Of a DNA stretch of 64,000 bases, positions 49,208 through 57,609 are shown one piece after another (the first letter of the stretch is position 1; every line of letters starts with the position of its first letter). Source of the DNA: Anaerolineales bacterium (GTDB taxonomy: Bacteria; Chloroflexota; Anaerolineae; Anaerolineales; Villigracilaceae); NCBI GenBank assembly GCA_013140605.1, contig JABFSL010000061.1, positions 1 to 64,000 of the forward strand. Reading direction: 5' to 3'. A program made the position numbers and the translations under genes. The notes under the pieces are model-generated. The model was not told the DNA's origin. It did not search any database and worked only from the letters and a program-made list of their open reading frames with translations.

Positions 49208-51730
49208 TTGAACAATTCCCAACTTCAGCAATTACTTGACCATTGGAAACAGGATGAAAATACCGCGCCGAATTTTTCTGCGTGGAAAACGACCCCGCCG
49301 CGCGCAGCGCAGACGCATCCCTTCCCGACCGATCTGCCTGCTCCGCTTCGAGAGACATTATCCACCCGCGGCATTGACCGCCTTTACTCGCACCAACTCT
49401 CCGCATGGACAAATGCTCGCGCAGGAAAAAATATCATCCTCGCCACCAGCACCGCCAGCGGAAAGACTCTCGCCTACAACCTGCCAGTACTCGCGCAGAT
49501 GCTTCAAAACCCCGAAACGCGCGCACTTTATCTTTTCCCAACCAAAGCCTTGGCTCAGGATCAACAATCCAATCTTCAGTCTTTTCAATCGAAAATCGAA
49601 AATCTAAAATCGTCAATCTACGACGGTGACACTCCTCAATCCTCCCGTTCATCCATCCGCAAGAACGCGCGCATTGTGCTTTCAAATCCAGATATGCTGC
49701 ACACGGGGATTCTGCCTCATCACTCCAACTGGAGCGATTTTTTCAGCAACCTGAAATTCATCGTCATTGACGAAGCCCACACCTATCGCGGAGTCTTCGG
49801 CTCGCATGTCGCAAACGTCATCCGCAGACTCAAACGTGTGGCGAATTTTTATGGAGCACATCCGCAATTCATCCTTGCCTCTGCGACCATCGGAAACCCA
49901 AAGCAACTTGCTGAAAATTTAATTGAAGAACAAGTTGAATTAATAGATAACGATGGCTCGTCGCGCGGCGAACGTCATTTCATCATCTACAATCCGCCGG
50001 TCACAGACCATTCGTTAGGTTTAAGAAAAAGCAGTTTATTGGAAAGTGTGCGGCTGGCAAATGACCTGTTCACTCACAATGTTCAATCAGTTGTATTTGC
50101 GCGAACAAGGCGAAGTGTGGAAATTCTGCTCACGTACCTTCAATCGTCAATCGTCAATCATCAATCGTCAATCAGAGGCTATCGCTCCGGCTACCTCCCT
50201 CACCAACGCCGTGAGATTGAGCAGGGATTACGCGACGGCTCTGTTAAAACTGTCGTAGCCACTAACGCGCTTGAATTGGGGATCGACATCGGCGGGCTGG
50301 GCGCGGCAATCCTCGTCGGGTATCCGGGCACCATTGCAAGCGCGAGACAGCAATCGGGTCGGGCGGGGCGCGGGGATGATCCAGCCGTGTCCGTGCTGGT
50401 CGCGTCGCCGAATCCGCTTGACCAATTCCTCGCGCATCATCCTGAATATTTCTTCGGCAGTTCGCCGGAGCAGGCATTGGTCAACCCGAATCATTTATTG
50501 ATTCTGTTGGAGCATTTACGTTGTGCCATGTTCGAACTCCCATTTAAAAAAGGCGATGGCTTCGGAAGCATCTCTGATGAATTGCTCGATGAATATCTCG
50601 AATTCCTGGTTGCGAATCAAGACGCGCATTTCTCGAACGAAAAATATTTTTGGATGAAAGATCAATATCCCGCCGCGAACATTTCACTGCGCTCCGCATC
50701 CGCGCAAAGCATTGTTCTGCAAACCGTGACCGAAGACGGCAGACCGTGGACGGTGGGAACAGTCGATGGCGAAAGCGCGGCATGGATGGTTCACCCCGGC
50801 GCGATCTACATGCACGAAGGTCAGCAGTATTTTGTGCAGGAATTCAATCTCGAACATCAACTCGCGCAGCTTATTCCCGTCGGCCTTGATTACTACACCG
50901 AAGCGCAAAGAAGCTCAGAGATCGAAGTGTTATCTCAACAGGATCAAGCCGCCGTCCCCGGCGGCGAAAAATCTTATGGTGAAATTCAAGTGACGACTCA
51001 AGTCGTTGGCTTCAAAAAGATCCGCTGGTTCACTTATGAAAATTTGGGGGAAGAAACACTGGACATGCCTCCGTCCGAATTGCAGACAACTGGCTACTGG
51101 CTTTCTCTTTCCGAAGAGACAGTCTCGCATCTGCGCGACGCTGGGAACTGGTCCAACGACCCAAACAATTACGGCCCCGACTGGGTGAAGATCCGCGACC
51201 GTGTGCGCGCTCGTGACCAATATCAATGTCAAGTCTGCGGCACAGTCGAAAGCGGACGCCAGCATGATGTGCATCATAAGATTCCATTCCGCGCTTTCGT
51301 GCGTGAAGGTGCATTGGACCGTGACCAGGCCAATCGTTTGGAGAATCTCACCACCCTCTGCCCGACCTGTCATAAAAAAGTGGAGCAGAACGTCCGCATC
51401 CGCAGCGGACTTGCCGGCCTGGGATTCGTCCTCGGCAACCTCGCGCCGCTCTTCCTCATGTGCGATCCGCGTGACCTGGGAATCCATACCGACCCGGTTT
51501 GGAAACCCGCCAACAACATGCCGTCTGTAGTCTTATATGACCATGTTCCCGCGGGGATCGGCTTCAGTCAAAAGTTGTTTGAAATTCATGATGAATTAAT
51601 TAAACGCGCATACGAATTGGTCAGCGAATGTGAATGTGAAGATGGATGTCCATCTTGTGTAGGTCCCGGCGGGGAAAATGGAATTGGCGGAAAAGTTGAA
51701 ACTTTGGAGATTCTGAAACAATTGCAATGA
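49208..51730 (+). CDS. DEAD/DEAH-box helicase with inserted HNH domain (MrfA/YprA-like)
   Basis: An 840-residue protein starting with TTG. RecA-like helicase motifs: TASGKT (82-87), VIDEAHTYRG, ASATIGN, VVATNALELGIDIGG, QQSGRAGRGDD. The C-terminus has the zinc cluster CECEDGCPSC (808-817) and the DUF1998-like block of MrfA/YprA DNA-repair helicases. Between them sits a complete HNH fold: CQVC (674-677), VHHKIPF (His 689-690), NRLENLTTLC, then CPTCHKK (718-724). Such a domain cuts or binds DNA, so this is a helicase-nuclease fusion. Two short repeats are translated in frame (residues about 126-137 and 312-323). Divergent from the glycosyltransferase gene; no RBS is obvious. Confidence 0.88.
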   Translation: MNNSQLQQLLDHWKQDENTAPNFSAWKTTPPRAAQTHPFPTDLPAPLRETLSTRGIDRLYSHQLSAWTNARAGKNIILATSTASGKTLAYNLPVLAQMLQNPETRALYLFPTKALAQDQQSNLQSFQSKIENLKSSIYDGDTPQSSRSSIRKNARIVLSNPDMLHTGILPHHSNWSDFFSNLKFIVIDEAHTYRGVFGSHVANVIRRLKRVANFYGAHPQFILASATIGNPKQLAENLIEEQVELIDNDGSSRGERHFIIYNPPVTDHSLGLRKSSLLESVRLANDLFTHNVQSVVFARTRRSVEILLTYLQSSIVNHQSSIRGYRSGYLPHQRREIEQGLRDGSVKTVVATNALELGIDIGGLGAAILVGYPGTIASARQQSGRAGRGDDPAVSVLVASPNPLDQFLAHHPEYFFGSSPEQALVNPNHLLILLEHLRCAMFELPFKKGDGFGSISDELLDEYLEFLVANQDAHFSNEKYFWMKDQYPAANISLRSASAQSIVLQTVTEDGRPWTVGTVDGESAAWMVHPGAIYMHEGQQYFVQEFNLEHQLAQLIPVGLDYYTEAQRSSEIEVLSQQDQAAVPGGEKSYGEIQVTTQVVGFKKIRWFTYENLGEETLDMPPSELQTTGYWLSLSEETVSHLRDAGNWSNDPNNYGPDWVKIRDRVRARDQYQCQVCGTVESGRQHDVHHKIPFRAFVREGALDRDQANRLENLTTLCPTCHKKVEQNVRIRSGLAGLGFVLGNLAPLFLMCDPRDLGIHTDPVWKPANNMPSVVLYDHVPAGIGFSQKLFEIHDELIKRAYELVSECECEDGCPSCVGPGGENGIGGKVETLEILKQLQ
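49584..49618. repeat. AATCGAAAATC-type repeat inside the helicase gene
   Basis: Tandem pieces TCAATCGAAAATCGAAAATC and AAAATCGTCAATC are translated as SKIENLKSS. A second stretch (50141-50174) of CAATCGT/CAATCAT units encodes SSIVNHQSSI. Both lie in loops between helicase motifs. Confidence 0.6.
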
Positions 51731-51770
51731 GCTATCTGCTCTTGAAATTGATAAAAAAGGAGAAGCTAAA

Positions 51771-52286
51771 ATGTCAGACAAAATTCTTGTTACGTATGCC
51801 AGCCGGGCGGGTTCCACTGCGGGCGTGGCAGAAGCCATCGGTAAGACTCTCGCCGAAAATGGCGCGTCGGTGGATGTGCTCCCAATGAATGAGGTGAAAG
51901 ATATTTCTCCCTATCAAGCAGTCGTTGCGGGCAGCGCCATTCGCGGCTCAAAATGGCTTCCGGAGGCCATGCAATTCATCCAGACTCATCGGGCAGAATT
52001 GGCACAGAAAAGATTCGCGGAGTTTACTGTCTGCATCACATTGGCAATGTCAAACAGCGACCAATACCGCTCCGCAGTGGCAAAATGGGTTGCGCCCGTA
52101 CGCGAACAAGTGAAACCGCTCAGCGAAGGTCTCTTTGCCGGGATGCTGGATTTCAGCAAACTACCGTTCAATTGGGATACACTTATGTTGCGTCTCACCG
52201 TTGCCCTTGGCATTTTCCCGCGCGGAGACCATCGAGATTGGAACGCCATCCATGCCTGGGCGAAGAGTTTGAAGACCATTTTGTAA
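51771..52286 (+). CDS. Flavodoxin-domain protein (HemG-like)
   Basis: A 171-residue FMN protein. The phosphate-binding loop is TYASRAGSTAGVAEAIG (about 8-24), and the central strand VVAGSAIRGSKWLPEAM with the Trp fits the flavodoxin_5/menaquinone-dependent protoporphyrinogen oxidase group. It may oxidise protoporphyrinogen or act as a redox protein; the heme pathway is not in the window. AAGGAGAAG precedes the ATG. It is followed 23 bases later by a ChrB-like gene. Confidence 0.85.
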   Translation: MSDKILVTYASRAGSTAGVAEAIGKTLAENGASVDVLPMNEVKDISPYQAVVAGSAIRGSKWLPEAMQFIQTHRAELAQKRFAEFTVCITLAMSNSDQYRSAVAKWVAPVREQVKPLSEGLFAGMLDFSKLPFNWDTLMLRLTVALGIFPRGDHRDWNAIHAWAKSLKTIL

Positions 52287-52309
52287 ACAATTTACAAAAG
52301 GAGAACCTC

Positions 52310-52744
52310 ATGCAATGGATCACTCGTTCCCATGTCCACGTCGACCGGGTCGCCTGTCCCTGGCTCATCACCCGCTTCATAGACAGCGAAGCGGAATTTT
52401 TATTCGTGCCTGCCAATCAAATCGAAAAAGTCGTCAAAGAGACCGGCGCAATTCCTTATGATGCACCTGGCGTCGAGCTTGGTCATGTGGATGGACGCTG
52501 CTCATTCGAGTCCATCATCGTCAAATATGGGCTCAAGGAACCGGGGCTTTTGCGTCTGGCGAAGATCGTCCACGCGGCGGATGTGGCAGAGGATATTGAC
52601 GCCGATCCCATCGCACGCGGACTCGAAGCCATCGCCAGCGGATATAGTTTGCGCTTCCCCGAAGACCTCGAAAATATCGAAAAACAATTTGAAGTCTACG
52701 ATGCCTTGTATGCCTGGTGTCGTTTGGATGTGGCGAGGAAATAA
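52310..52744 (+). CDS. Chromate-resistance ChrB C-terminal-type protein
   Basis: A 144-residue protein that corresponds to the ChrB catalytic/C-terminal domain alone: WITRSHVHVDRVACPWLITRFID at the start, then PYDAPGVELGHVDGRCSFESI and a helical end. The conserved His, Arg, Cys and Trp of VDRVACPWLI are all present. In proteobacterial chr operons ChrB assists chromate resistance; here no ChrA transporter lies nearby, so the function may be different. AAAGGAGAACC precedes ATG 52310; the longer frame upstream overlaps the flavodoxin gene and is not used. Confidence 0.85.
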   Translation: MQWITRSHVHVDRVACPWLITRFIDSEAEFLFVPANQIEKVVKETGAIPYDAPGVELGHVDGRCSFESIIVKYGLKEPGLLRLAKIVHAADVAEDIDADPIARGLEAIASGYSLRFPEDLENIEKQFEVYDALYAWCRLDVARK

Positions 52745-52753
52745 AAAAATATT

Positions 52754-52848
52754 ATGTCGTTGCGAGGCGTTCCTGACCTTCGCCCGAAGCAGCCTCCCGC
52801 TTAATTGGAGATTGCTTCGGGCAGAAGAAACTGCCTTCGCAACGACAT
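52754..52848. repeat. CGTTGCGAGG-type nested inverted repeat
   Basis: Outer arms ATGTCGTTGCGA (52754-52765) and its complement (52837-52848); inner arms GCCCGAAGCA (52782-52791) and TGCTTCGGGC (52813-52822). The double hairpin with GAAGCA/TGCTTC and CGTTGCGA/TCGCAACG is a common bacterial repeat type. Shorter relatives are at 19427 and 27688. Confidence 0.75.
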
Positions 52849-52863
52849 GCCACAGGAGTTGTT

Positions 52864-53721
52864 ATGAAAACAAATAATCCATTCTTGTTAATCGTTCTTT
52901 TGATATTCACACTTGCGTGCAGTGTTTCAGGAGTTGGTATTACGGAACCACCCGATTTCCTGCCCATATCTGCAACTGCGCCTGCATCCACTACAGTTCC
53001 AACATTCACCCCAATTCCCACCCTCACTCCTGCCGCGCCGACGAATCCGCCGCCAACGCCCATGTTGAGTCAGACCGTATCCATGCAGTCAACGCCATTC
53101 AACGAATCGAGCGCTGCGCCTGTATACACGATCACGGCGCAAATCCCCAACCTGCAAGGGTCAAGCGACCCACGCGTCACGAACTTTAATTCACTCTTGA
53201 ATCAGATCGTTCATGATCAGATCGATCAATTTAGAAGTGACACGCTTGCCTTTGCGTCCAATCCTCCCATTGCGGCAGGCAGCAGTTTTGATGTGCAATA
53301 TTCCATCCTCGGTCAGCGCGGAGATGTTTGGAGCATCAAGTTTGACATCTCTTACTATGCGGACGGCGCCGCGCACCCCGGCCATTACAGCACCACATTG
53401 ACTTATGATCTTTCAAACGGAAGTGAAATCCACCTGGATCAGCTTTTCTTCCCCGGCTCTCCTTACCTTCAAGTGATCTCCGACAACTGTAAAGCACAAC
53501 TTGCCGCCCGCGACATTGCCTTTGATATGTTCTCGTCAGGCGCGGACCCGCTCCCTGAAAATTACCAGCGTTGGAATATTTCAAACGAAGGATTGGTAAT
53601 CACATTTGATGAATATCAGGTTGCGGCTTATGCGGCGGGACCGCAAATTGTAACGATACCATTCTCTGAGTTGCAAGGTACTATCAATCCGCAAAGCGCG
53701 GCTGGGTTATTTGTTCAATAA
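52864..53721 (+). CDS. Lipoprotein with DUF3298/RsiV-like domain
   Basis: A 285-residue predicted lipoprotein: a hydrophobic signal ending in the lipobox FTLAC (Cys about residue 19), a long Thr/Pro/Ala tether (about 25-75) and a domain (about 85-280) with VYTITAQIPNLQG and SIKFDISYYADGAAHPGHY, then a Glu/Ile/His-Leu-Asp-Gln-Leu stretch EIHLDQLFFPG, as in RsiV and PdaC-like proteins that bind lysozyme or peptidoglycan. A sigma factor partner is not seen. CAGGAG precedes the ATG. Confidence 0.8.
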   Translation: MKTNNPFLLIVLLIFTLACSVSGVGITEPPDFLPISATAPASTTVPTFTPIPTLTPAAPTNPPPTPMLSQTVSMQSTPFNESSAAPVYTITAQIPNLQGSSDPRVTNFNSLLNQIVHDQIDQFRSDTLAFASNPPIAAGSSFDVQYSILGQRGDVWSIKFDISYYADGAAHPGHYSTTLTYDLSNGSEIHLDQLFFPGSPYLQVISDNCKAQLAARDIAFDMFSSGADPLPENYQRWNISNEGLVITFDEYQVAAYAAGPQIVTIPFSELQGTINPQSAAGLFVQ

Positions 53722-53758
53722 CTAAAGGTGACAGCCACCTATTCATAGGATATTCATC

Positions 53759-54979
53759 ATGACGCATCAACGTGACATCACCCTGCTTTTTTCCACCCGC
53801 ATCATCCGCCTGTTCTGCTACGGATTTCTTTCCGTTGTGCTCGCGCTCTATCTTGCCGAAACAGGCTTCGACGAAAAGCTGATCGGCCTGCTCTTTACGC
53901 TCACGCTGGCGGGCGACGCTGGCATCACATTATGGCTCACCACGCACGCAGATCAGCTCGGGCGTAGAAAAACCCTTTTGATCGGAGCCCTGCTCATGGT
54001 CGGGGCGGGAGGCGTGTTCGTCATCACACATAATATTATTCTGCTTATGGCGGCTGCCATCATCGGCGTCATCAGCCCAAGCGGAAATGAGATCGGACCG
54101 TTTCTCTCGGTGGAACAGGCGGGCTTGACGCAATTAATTCCAAACGAAAGACGCACAAAAATTTTCGCGTGGTACAACATGGTTGGCTCGTTTGCAACTG
54201 CAACAGGCGCGCTCGCGGGCGGATGGCTCGCGAAGATTTTACAAAGCTACGGCTGGACTCAACTGGAATCGTATCGCATTGTATTGATGGGCTATGGTCT
54301 TGGCGGAATTTTGCTTTTGATTTTATTTATGGGAGTATCGTCTGCCATCGAAGTGACGGACATAAAAAATAACGTTAAAAAAACTCTCGGCCTGCACCGC
54401 TCGCGCAAGGTTGTTTTCAAATTAAGTGCGCTCTTTGCGCTGGATGCATTCGCTGGCGGCCTGGTTGTGCAAAGCATGATCGCGTATTGGTTCCACGTTA
54501 AATTTGGTGTGGACTCTGGAACGCTAGGCAGTATCTTTTTTGGCGCAAATGTTCTCGCGGGAATTTCCGCATTGCTGGCCGTACCGCTCGCCGCAAGAAT
54601 CGGGTTGATCAACACGATGGTCTTCACGCACATTCCATCGAATATTTTATTGATGCTCGTCCCATTGATGCCAAGCCTGCCGCTCGCCATTGGACTTTTA
54701 CTTCTACGATTCAGCATCTCGCAAATGGATGTGCCCACGCGTCAATCGTACACGATGGCTGTTGTTGCCCCCGACGAACGGTCCGCCGCTTCGGGTGTGA
54801 CCGCCATAGCCCGCTCCGTTGGTGCCGCCATCTCCCCGATGCTGACAGGCTTCTTCTTTAGCATTCCATTCTTATTCAACGCGCCGCTTTTCCTCGCAGG
54901 CGGACTTAAGATCGTCTATGACCTTTTATTGTTCAGGGAATTTCGGGCTGTCAAACCACCGGAAGAAAGCGCGAAGTAG
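53759..54979 (+). CDS. Major facilitator superfamily transporter
   Basis: A 406-residue membrane protein with 12 hydrophobic helices in two halves. The A-motif-like loop LTTHADQLGRRKTLLIG is in the first half (about 60-77) and a conserved PTRQSYTMAVVAPDERSAA in the second. It exports or imports a small solute; no substrate can be given. It starts 37 bases after the RsiV-like lipoprotein gene and ends at a strong terminator. Confidence 0.88.
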   Translation: MTHQRDITLLFSTRIIRLFCYGFLSVVLALYLAETGFDEKLIGLLFTLTLAGDAGITLWLTTHADQLGRRKTLLIGALLMVGAGGVFVITHNIILLMAAAIIGVISPSGNEIGPFLSVEQAGLTQLIPNERRTKIFAWYNMVGSFATATGALAGGWLAKILQSYGWTQLESYRIVLMGYGLGGILLLILFMGVSSAIEVTDIKNNVKKTLGLHRSRKVVFKLSALFALDAFAGGLVVQSMIAYWFHVKFGVDSGTLGSIFFGANVLAGISALLAVPLAARIGLINTMVFTHIPSNILLMLVPLMPSLPLAIGLLLLRFSISQMDVPTRQSYTMAVVAPDERSAASGVTAIARSVGAAISPMLTGFFFSIPFLFNAPLFLAGGLKIVYDLLLFREFRAVKPPEESAK

Positions 54980-54992
54980 TAAAGTAACAACC

Positions 54993-55029
54993 AAACCTCG
55001 GATGTCTTGAAGACCTCCGAGGTTTTTTT
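54993..55029. terminator. Bidirectional terminator after the MFS gene
   Basis: AAACCTCGGA-T-GTCTT (54993-55008) pairs with 55010-55025 with one mismatch, then TTTT. It abuts the minus-strand stop codon at 55031, so it serves both convergent genes. Confidence 0.8.
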
Positions 55030-55030
55030 A

Positions 55031-55804
55031 TTATTTTCGATGCAACAAATTCAATATCAACAACGATGAGCCTTGAATAATCAATGCCGTCAATACCGCC
55101 GCTCCAAAAGAAACGGCCAGGCTTGTCTTTTCGATCAATAGACTCAACACAATAAAAAATCCCGTGAACGCGAACATCCCATAAAGCAGTCCACGCAAAA
55201 CATGCGCCGCCGCGGCTGGACCTTGATGCTGATGTGCAAAGATCGTCAGAATGGTGATGTATAAGGGAATGGTGGTCAGCAGTCCCGTCAGGCGTGAACC
55301 GATCAGCGGTGCAATGCCTGTCAACAAAAGAATAAAACTTGTCCCGATCAAAATGCGGAATGGAATATCCCATTTGCCTGGCTTTTCTTCACTCTCCTTT
55401 ATTACCGTATCGTTGGGCATGAACCACAGGCCAAGAACAATCGCAATACAAACCAGCACAAAGATCGGCAGGAGCGGAAAAGTAAAGTTTTGCAAAATCG
55501 TGGTGCTGGTCGCAAAAACAAGCAAACTTCCCGTAATCGCAATCTGCCAGCGGAATTTCACAGCCAGCCATGAATAAGTTAAAGCATAAGCCACGAGCGA
55601 AAGTCCGCCGCTCAACACGCCCAATGCAGCGTTCGCCGCAAAAGATGAACTGTGACTGAGCGCAACAAAAAATATCACCGGGCCTGATGTCAACGGCATG
55701 CCAACGATCCAGCCGCTGACGGCGGGTCCCCACTTTCGGCCCGCCAGACTGGCAGAGCCGATGATGATGGGGGCCAGAATCAATTTCAGGACAAGAATAT
55801 CCAT
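55031..55804 (-). CDS. Multi-pass membrane protein of unknown function
   Basis: A 257-residue protein with about eight hydrophobic segments and a short basic start (LVLKLILAPIIIGSASLAGRKWG). The GWIVGMPLTSGPVIFFVAL segment is conserved-looking, but I cannot name the family. It starts directly after the stop of the CPBP gene, so the two are transcribed and probably translated together. Confidence 0.65.
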   Translation of the reverse strand: MDILVLKLILAPIIIGSASLAGRKWGPAVSGWIVGMPLTSGPVIFFVALSHSSSFAANAALGVLSGGLSLVAYALTYSWLAVKFRWQIAITGSLLVFATSTTILQNFTFPLLPIFVLVCIAIVLGLWFMPNDTVIKESEEKPGKWDIPFRILIGTSFILLLTGIAPLIGSRLTGLLTTIPLYITILTIFAHQHQGPAAAAHVLRGLLYGMFAFTGFFIVLSLLIEKTSLAVSFGAAVLTALIIQGSSLLILNLLHRK

Positions 55805-56410
55805 TTACGTACACATCCAGTAGACGGTCAATAATATCGAAAGATCGGCAGCCATGTGACACAACACAGGCGCCAGCAGACCGTTTTCCACCCGCGCGAC
55901 CTGCCGCCAAAACCAGCCCGTCGCGGTCAGCACGATAACAGCAAACAGAATGGATAGCGGATGCACCTTGCCCCACAAAATCATAGCATGATAGCCAGCG
56001 AATAGTGGGTCAACGAAATGCAATTGTTTTGTGTCACTAGCAAGAACGCCGCGCCAAAAATATTCCTCGAGAAACGGGTTGACCAATACAAAATAGACAC
56101 TGAACATCAGCCATGCTGATGAAGTCAAACCGATGGATCGAAGTTGTGCGGGGAGATCGCCTGCAATGCCAAACTTGTCCCAAAGAAAATACAAACCAAA
56201 TCCGCTGGCGCTGCCAATCAAAACATTGGCAAGAACCCAGCTAATATTTTTGCTTTTGAATAATATATTGACTGGGACGTTTCTTCTTGCGATCAGAATG
56301 GATATTACGATGGCAATGTGAAACCCCATCAAGGCTCCCCACGCGCTGTGAAACAAGAAAAATCCCGCCCACACGGCGAGATAAGGAAGTATGAAAACGA
56401 GGATATTCAT
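55805..56410 (-). CDS. CPBP-family intramembrane protease
   Basis: A 201-residue CPBP/CAAX-type membrane protein, smaller than the one at 22669. Motif 1 is FLEEYFWRGVLAS (Glu-Glu-x-x-x-Arg, about 112-124), motif 2 the FAGYHAMIL His and motif 3 the LCHMAADLS end. It may cleave membrane peptides. It forms an operon with the downstream unknown membrane protein: the next ATG directly follows its stop. Confidence 0.78.
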   Translation of the reverse strand: MNILVFILPYLAVWAGFFLFHSAWGALMGFHIAIVISILIARRNVPVNILFKSKNISWVLANVLIGSASGFGLYFLWDKFGIAGDLPAQLRSIGLTSSAWLMFSVYFVLVNPFLEEYFWRGVLASDTKQLHFVDPLFAGYHAMILWGKVHPLSILFAVIVLTATGWFWRQVARVENGLLAPVLCHMAADLSILLTVYWMCT

Positions 56411-56436
56411 ATCATTGAACCAATGGTTATGGAATG

Positions 56437-56471
56437 AAAAATCGGGAAACCGGATTGGTCTCCCGATTTTT
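56437..56471 (-). terminator. Terminator of the frameshifted WD40 gene
   Basis: AAAAATCGGGA (56437-56447) pairs with TCCCGATTTTT (56461-56471), with AACC/GGT extending the stem, and a T run on the minus strand. Confidence 0.8.
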
Positions 56472-56490
56472 CAAACAATTGTACTCCGCT

Positions 56491-57609
56491 TTACGGAGCG
56501 GGAAACAATACTGTCGAAAACACATCCAAGACATCCTGCGGCGGAGTTTCCACCCGCTCAACGGACAGGAAGGTCTGCGTGAATAAAATATTTTCAGTTC
56601 CGTCAGGTATTTGTTGGGATGTCTGTATTTTAACCTGCTGTCCCGTCTCGATATTGATCCATATACGGCGGGCAACGTTTGTGTCGACTACAGTAATCAA
56701 CAGACAGGGTGATCCGTCTTCGCAGGTGGTTTCCTCACGCGACGCGGTCTGACCGTGACTCAATGCGTAATCCAACTCTGGGGGAATCCAATCGAGCGAG
56801 AGGCGGTATGTGGGAAACTCTCCTGCTTCGCCAGTGGTCAAGTTCATATTATGCTTACCAACCGAAACGCTTCGCTGGAGGATGTTTTTATCAACATCCC
56901 AATGCGTGAGAAGACCCCGCGTAACCCAGCCTTCAGGGTCAATTTCAATCCATTGCTCTTCCTGATAATATGGCGGCGGATAAGTCTGTCCTTCCTGCAT
57001 GGTTTCGGTGGTGTTCTCGCTGACCATATGCACCCAGCCCGGACCTTGAACAATGGAATCGGTAAACTTTTCTGAAAACGCCAGCGCCTCCAGAAAGAGC
57101 GGATCTTGTGAAGTAAAGGTCGGCGCTGCCGGTGCGACAGGGGCTGGTGTAGGATTGGCGGCAGGCAGGTTGGCGAACATGGATTCAGCCACATGAAACT
57201 CCAAAGACCAGGGACCGGAGGCGTTGTAATACAACCTTGTAATTTCAACTTCAATCTGGTCGTTCGGCATTTCAGAAAACAAGAGGGAAGCCGTAAAGCT
57301 GTCATCTTTCACAACGCCGGCAGATGTGCCGTTTGATGTGGAGGAGTGTAACATCGCGCCATTCAGATACCCATCTGATTTAAATTCAAAGTGTAATTCA
57401 TTGGAAGAAATCTTCCGCGCGCCAACAAGATGCACAACATAACCGTTGGCCTCAATTTCTTCGTTGAGTTTAACAGACTCCCCAATTTGCAAGGCTCCTG
57501 GATCGAAGGTGAACCTGCCGGGGTTTTCAGGGAAATCCATCATAAGGGGCATCTGTCCAGTTTGCGGGAAACCACTCAGGTCCAGAATGACGCGTTCACC
57601 TTTCTGCAC
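56491..57609 (-). CDS. 3' part of a frameshifted WD40 / DUF5643-like gene
   Basis: A 372-residue frame that has no start of its own: it opens with a GTG inside the coding end of the upstream frame (57576-58946). The first residues VQKGERVILDLSGFP continue without a gap the strand IYQTVP of the upstream frame, so one domain is split. The rest resembles the second half of DUF5643/anti-sigma C-terminal beta domains plus a LolA-like or outer-membrane-like module (HVAESMF, then EPPPYYQEEQ and IWINIETGQQVKIQTSQQ). A one-base deletion in a run of C (GGG at 57610-57612 on the plus strand) would explain the break. Confidence 0.7.
   Translation of the reverse strand: MQKGERVILDLSGFPQTGQMPLMMDFPENPGRFTFDPGALQIGESVKLNEEIEANGYVVHLVGARKISSNELHFEFKSDGYLNGAMLHSSTSNGTSAGVVKDDSFTASLLFSEMPNDQIEVEITRLYYNASGPWSLEFHVAESMFANLPAANPTPAPVAPAAPTFTSQDPLFLEALAFSEKFTDSIVQGPGWVHMVSENTTETMQEGQTYPPPYYQEEQWIEIDPEGWVTRGLLTHWDVDKNILQRSVSVGKHNMNLTTGEAGEFPTYRLSLDWIPPELDYALSHGQTASREETTCEDGSPCLLITVVDTNVARRIWINIETGQQVKIQTSQQIPDGTENILFTQTFLSVERVETPPQDVLDVFSTVLFPAP

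Noticed and set aside
51953-52309. Long upstream extension of the ChrB-like gene
   Set aside because: It overlaps the whole second half of the flavodoxin gene in another frame; AAAGGAGAACC points to ATG 52310.
57576-57609. Programmed -1 frameshifting in the WD40 gene
   Set aside because: No slippery heptamer of the X-XXY-YYZ type and no downstream pseudoknot are visible; an indel in the C run is simpler.
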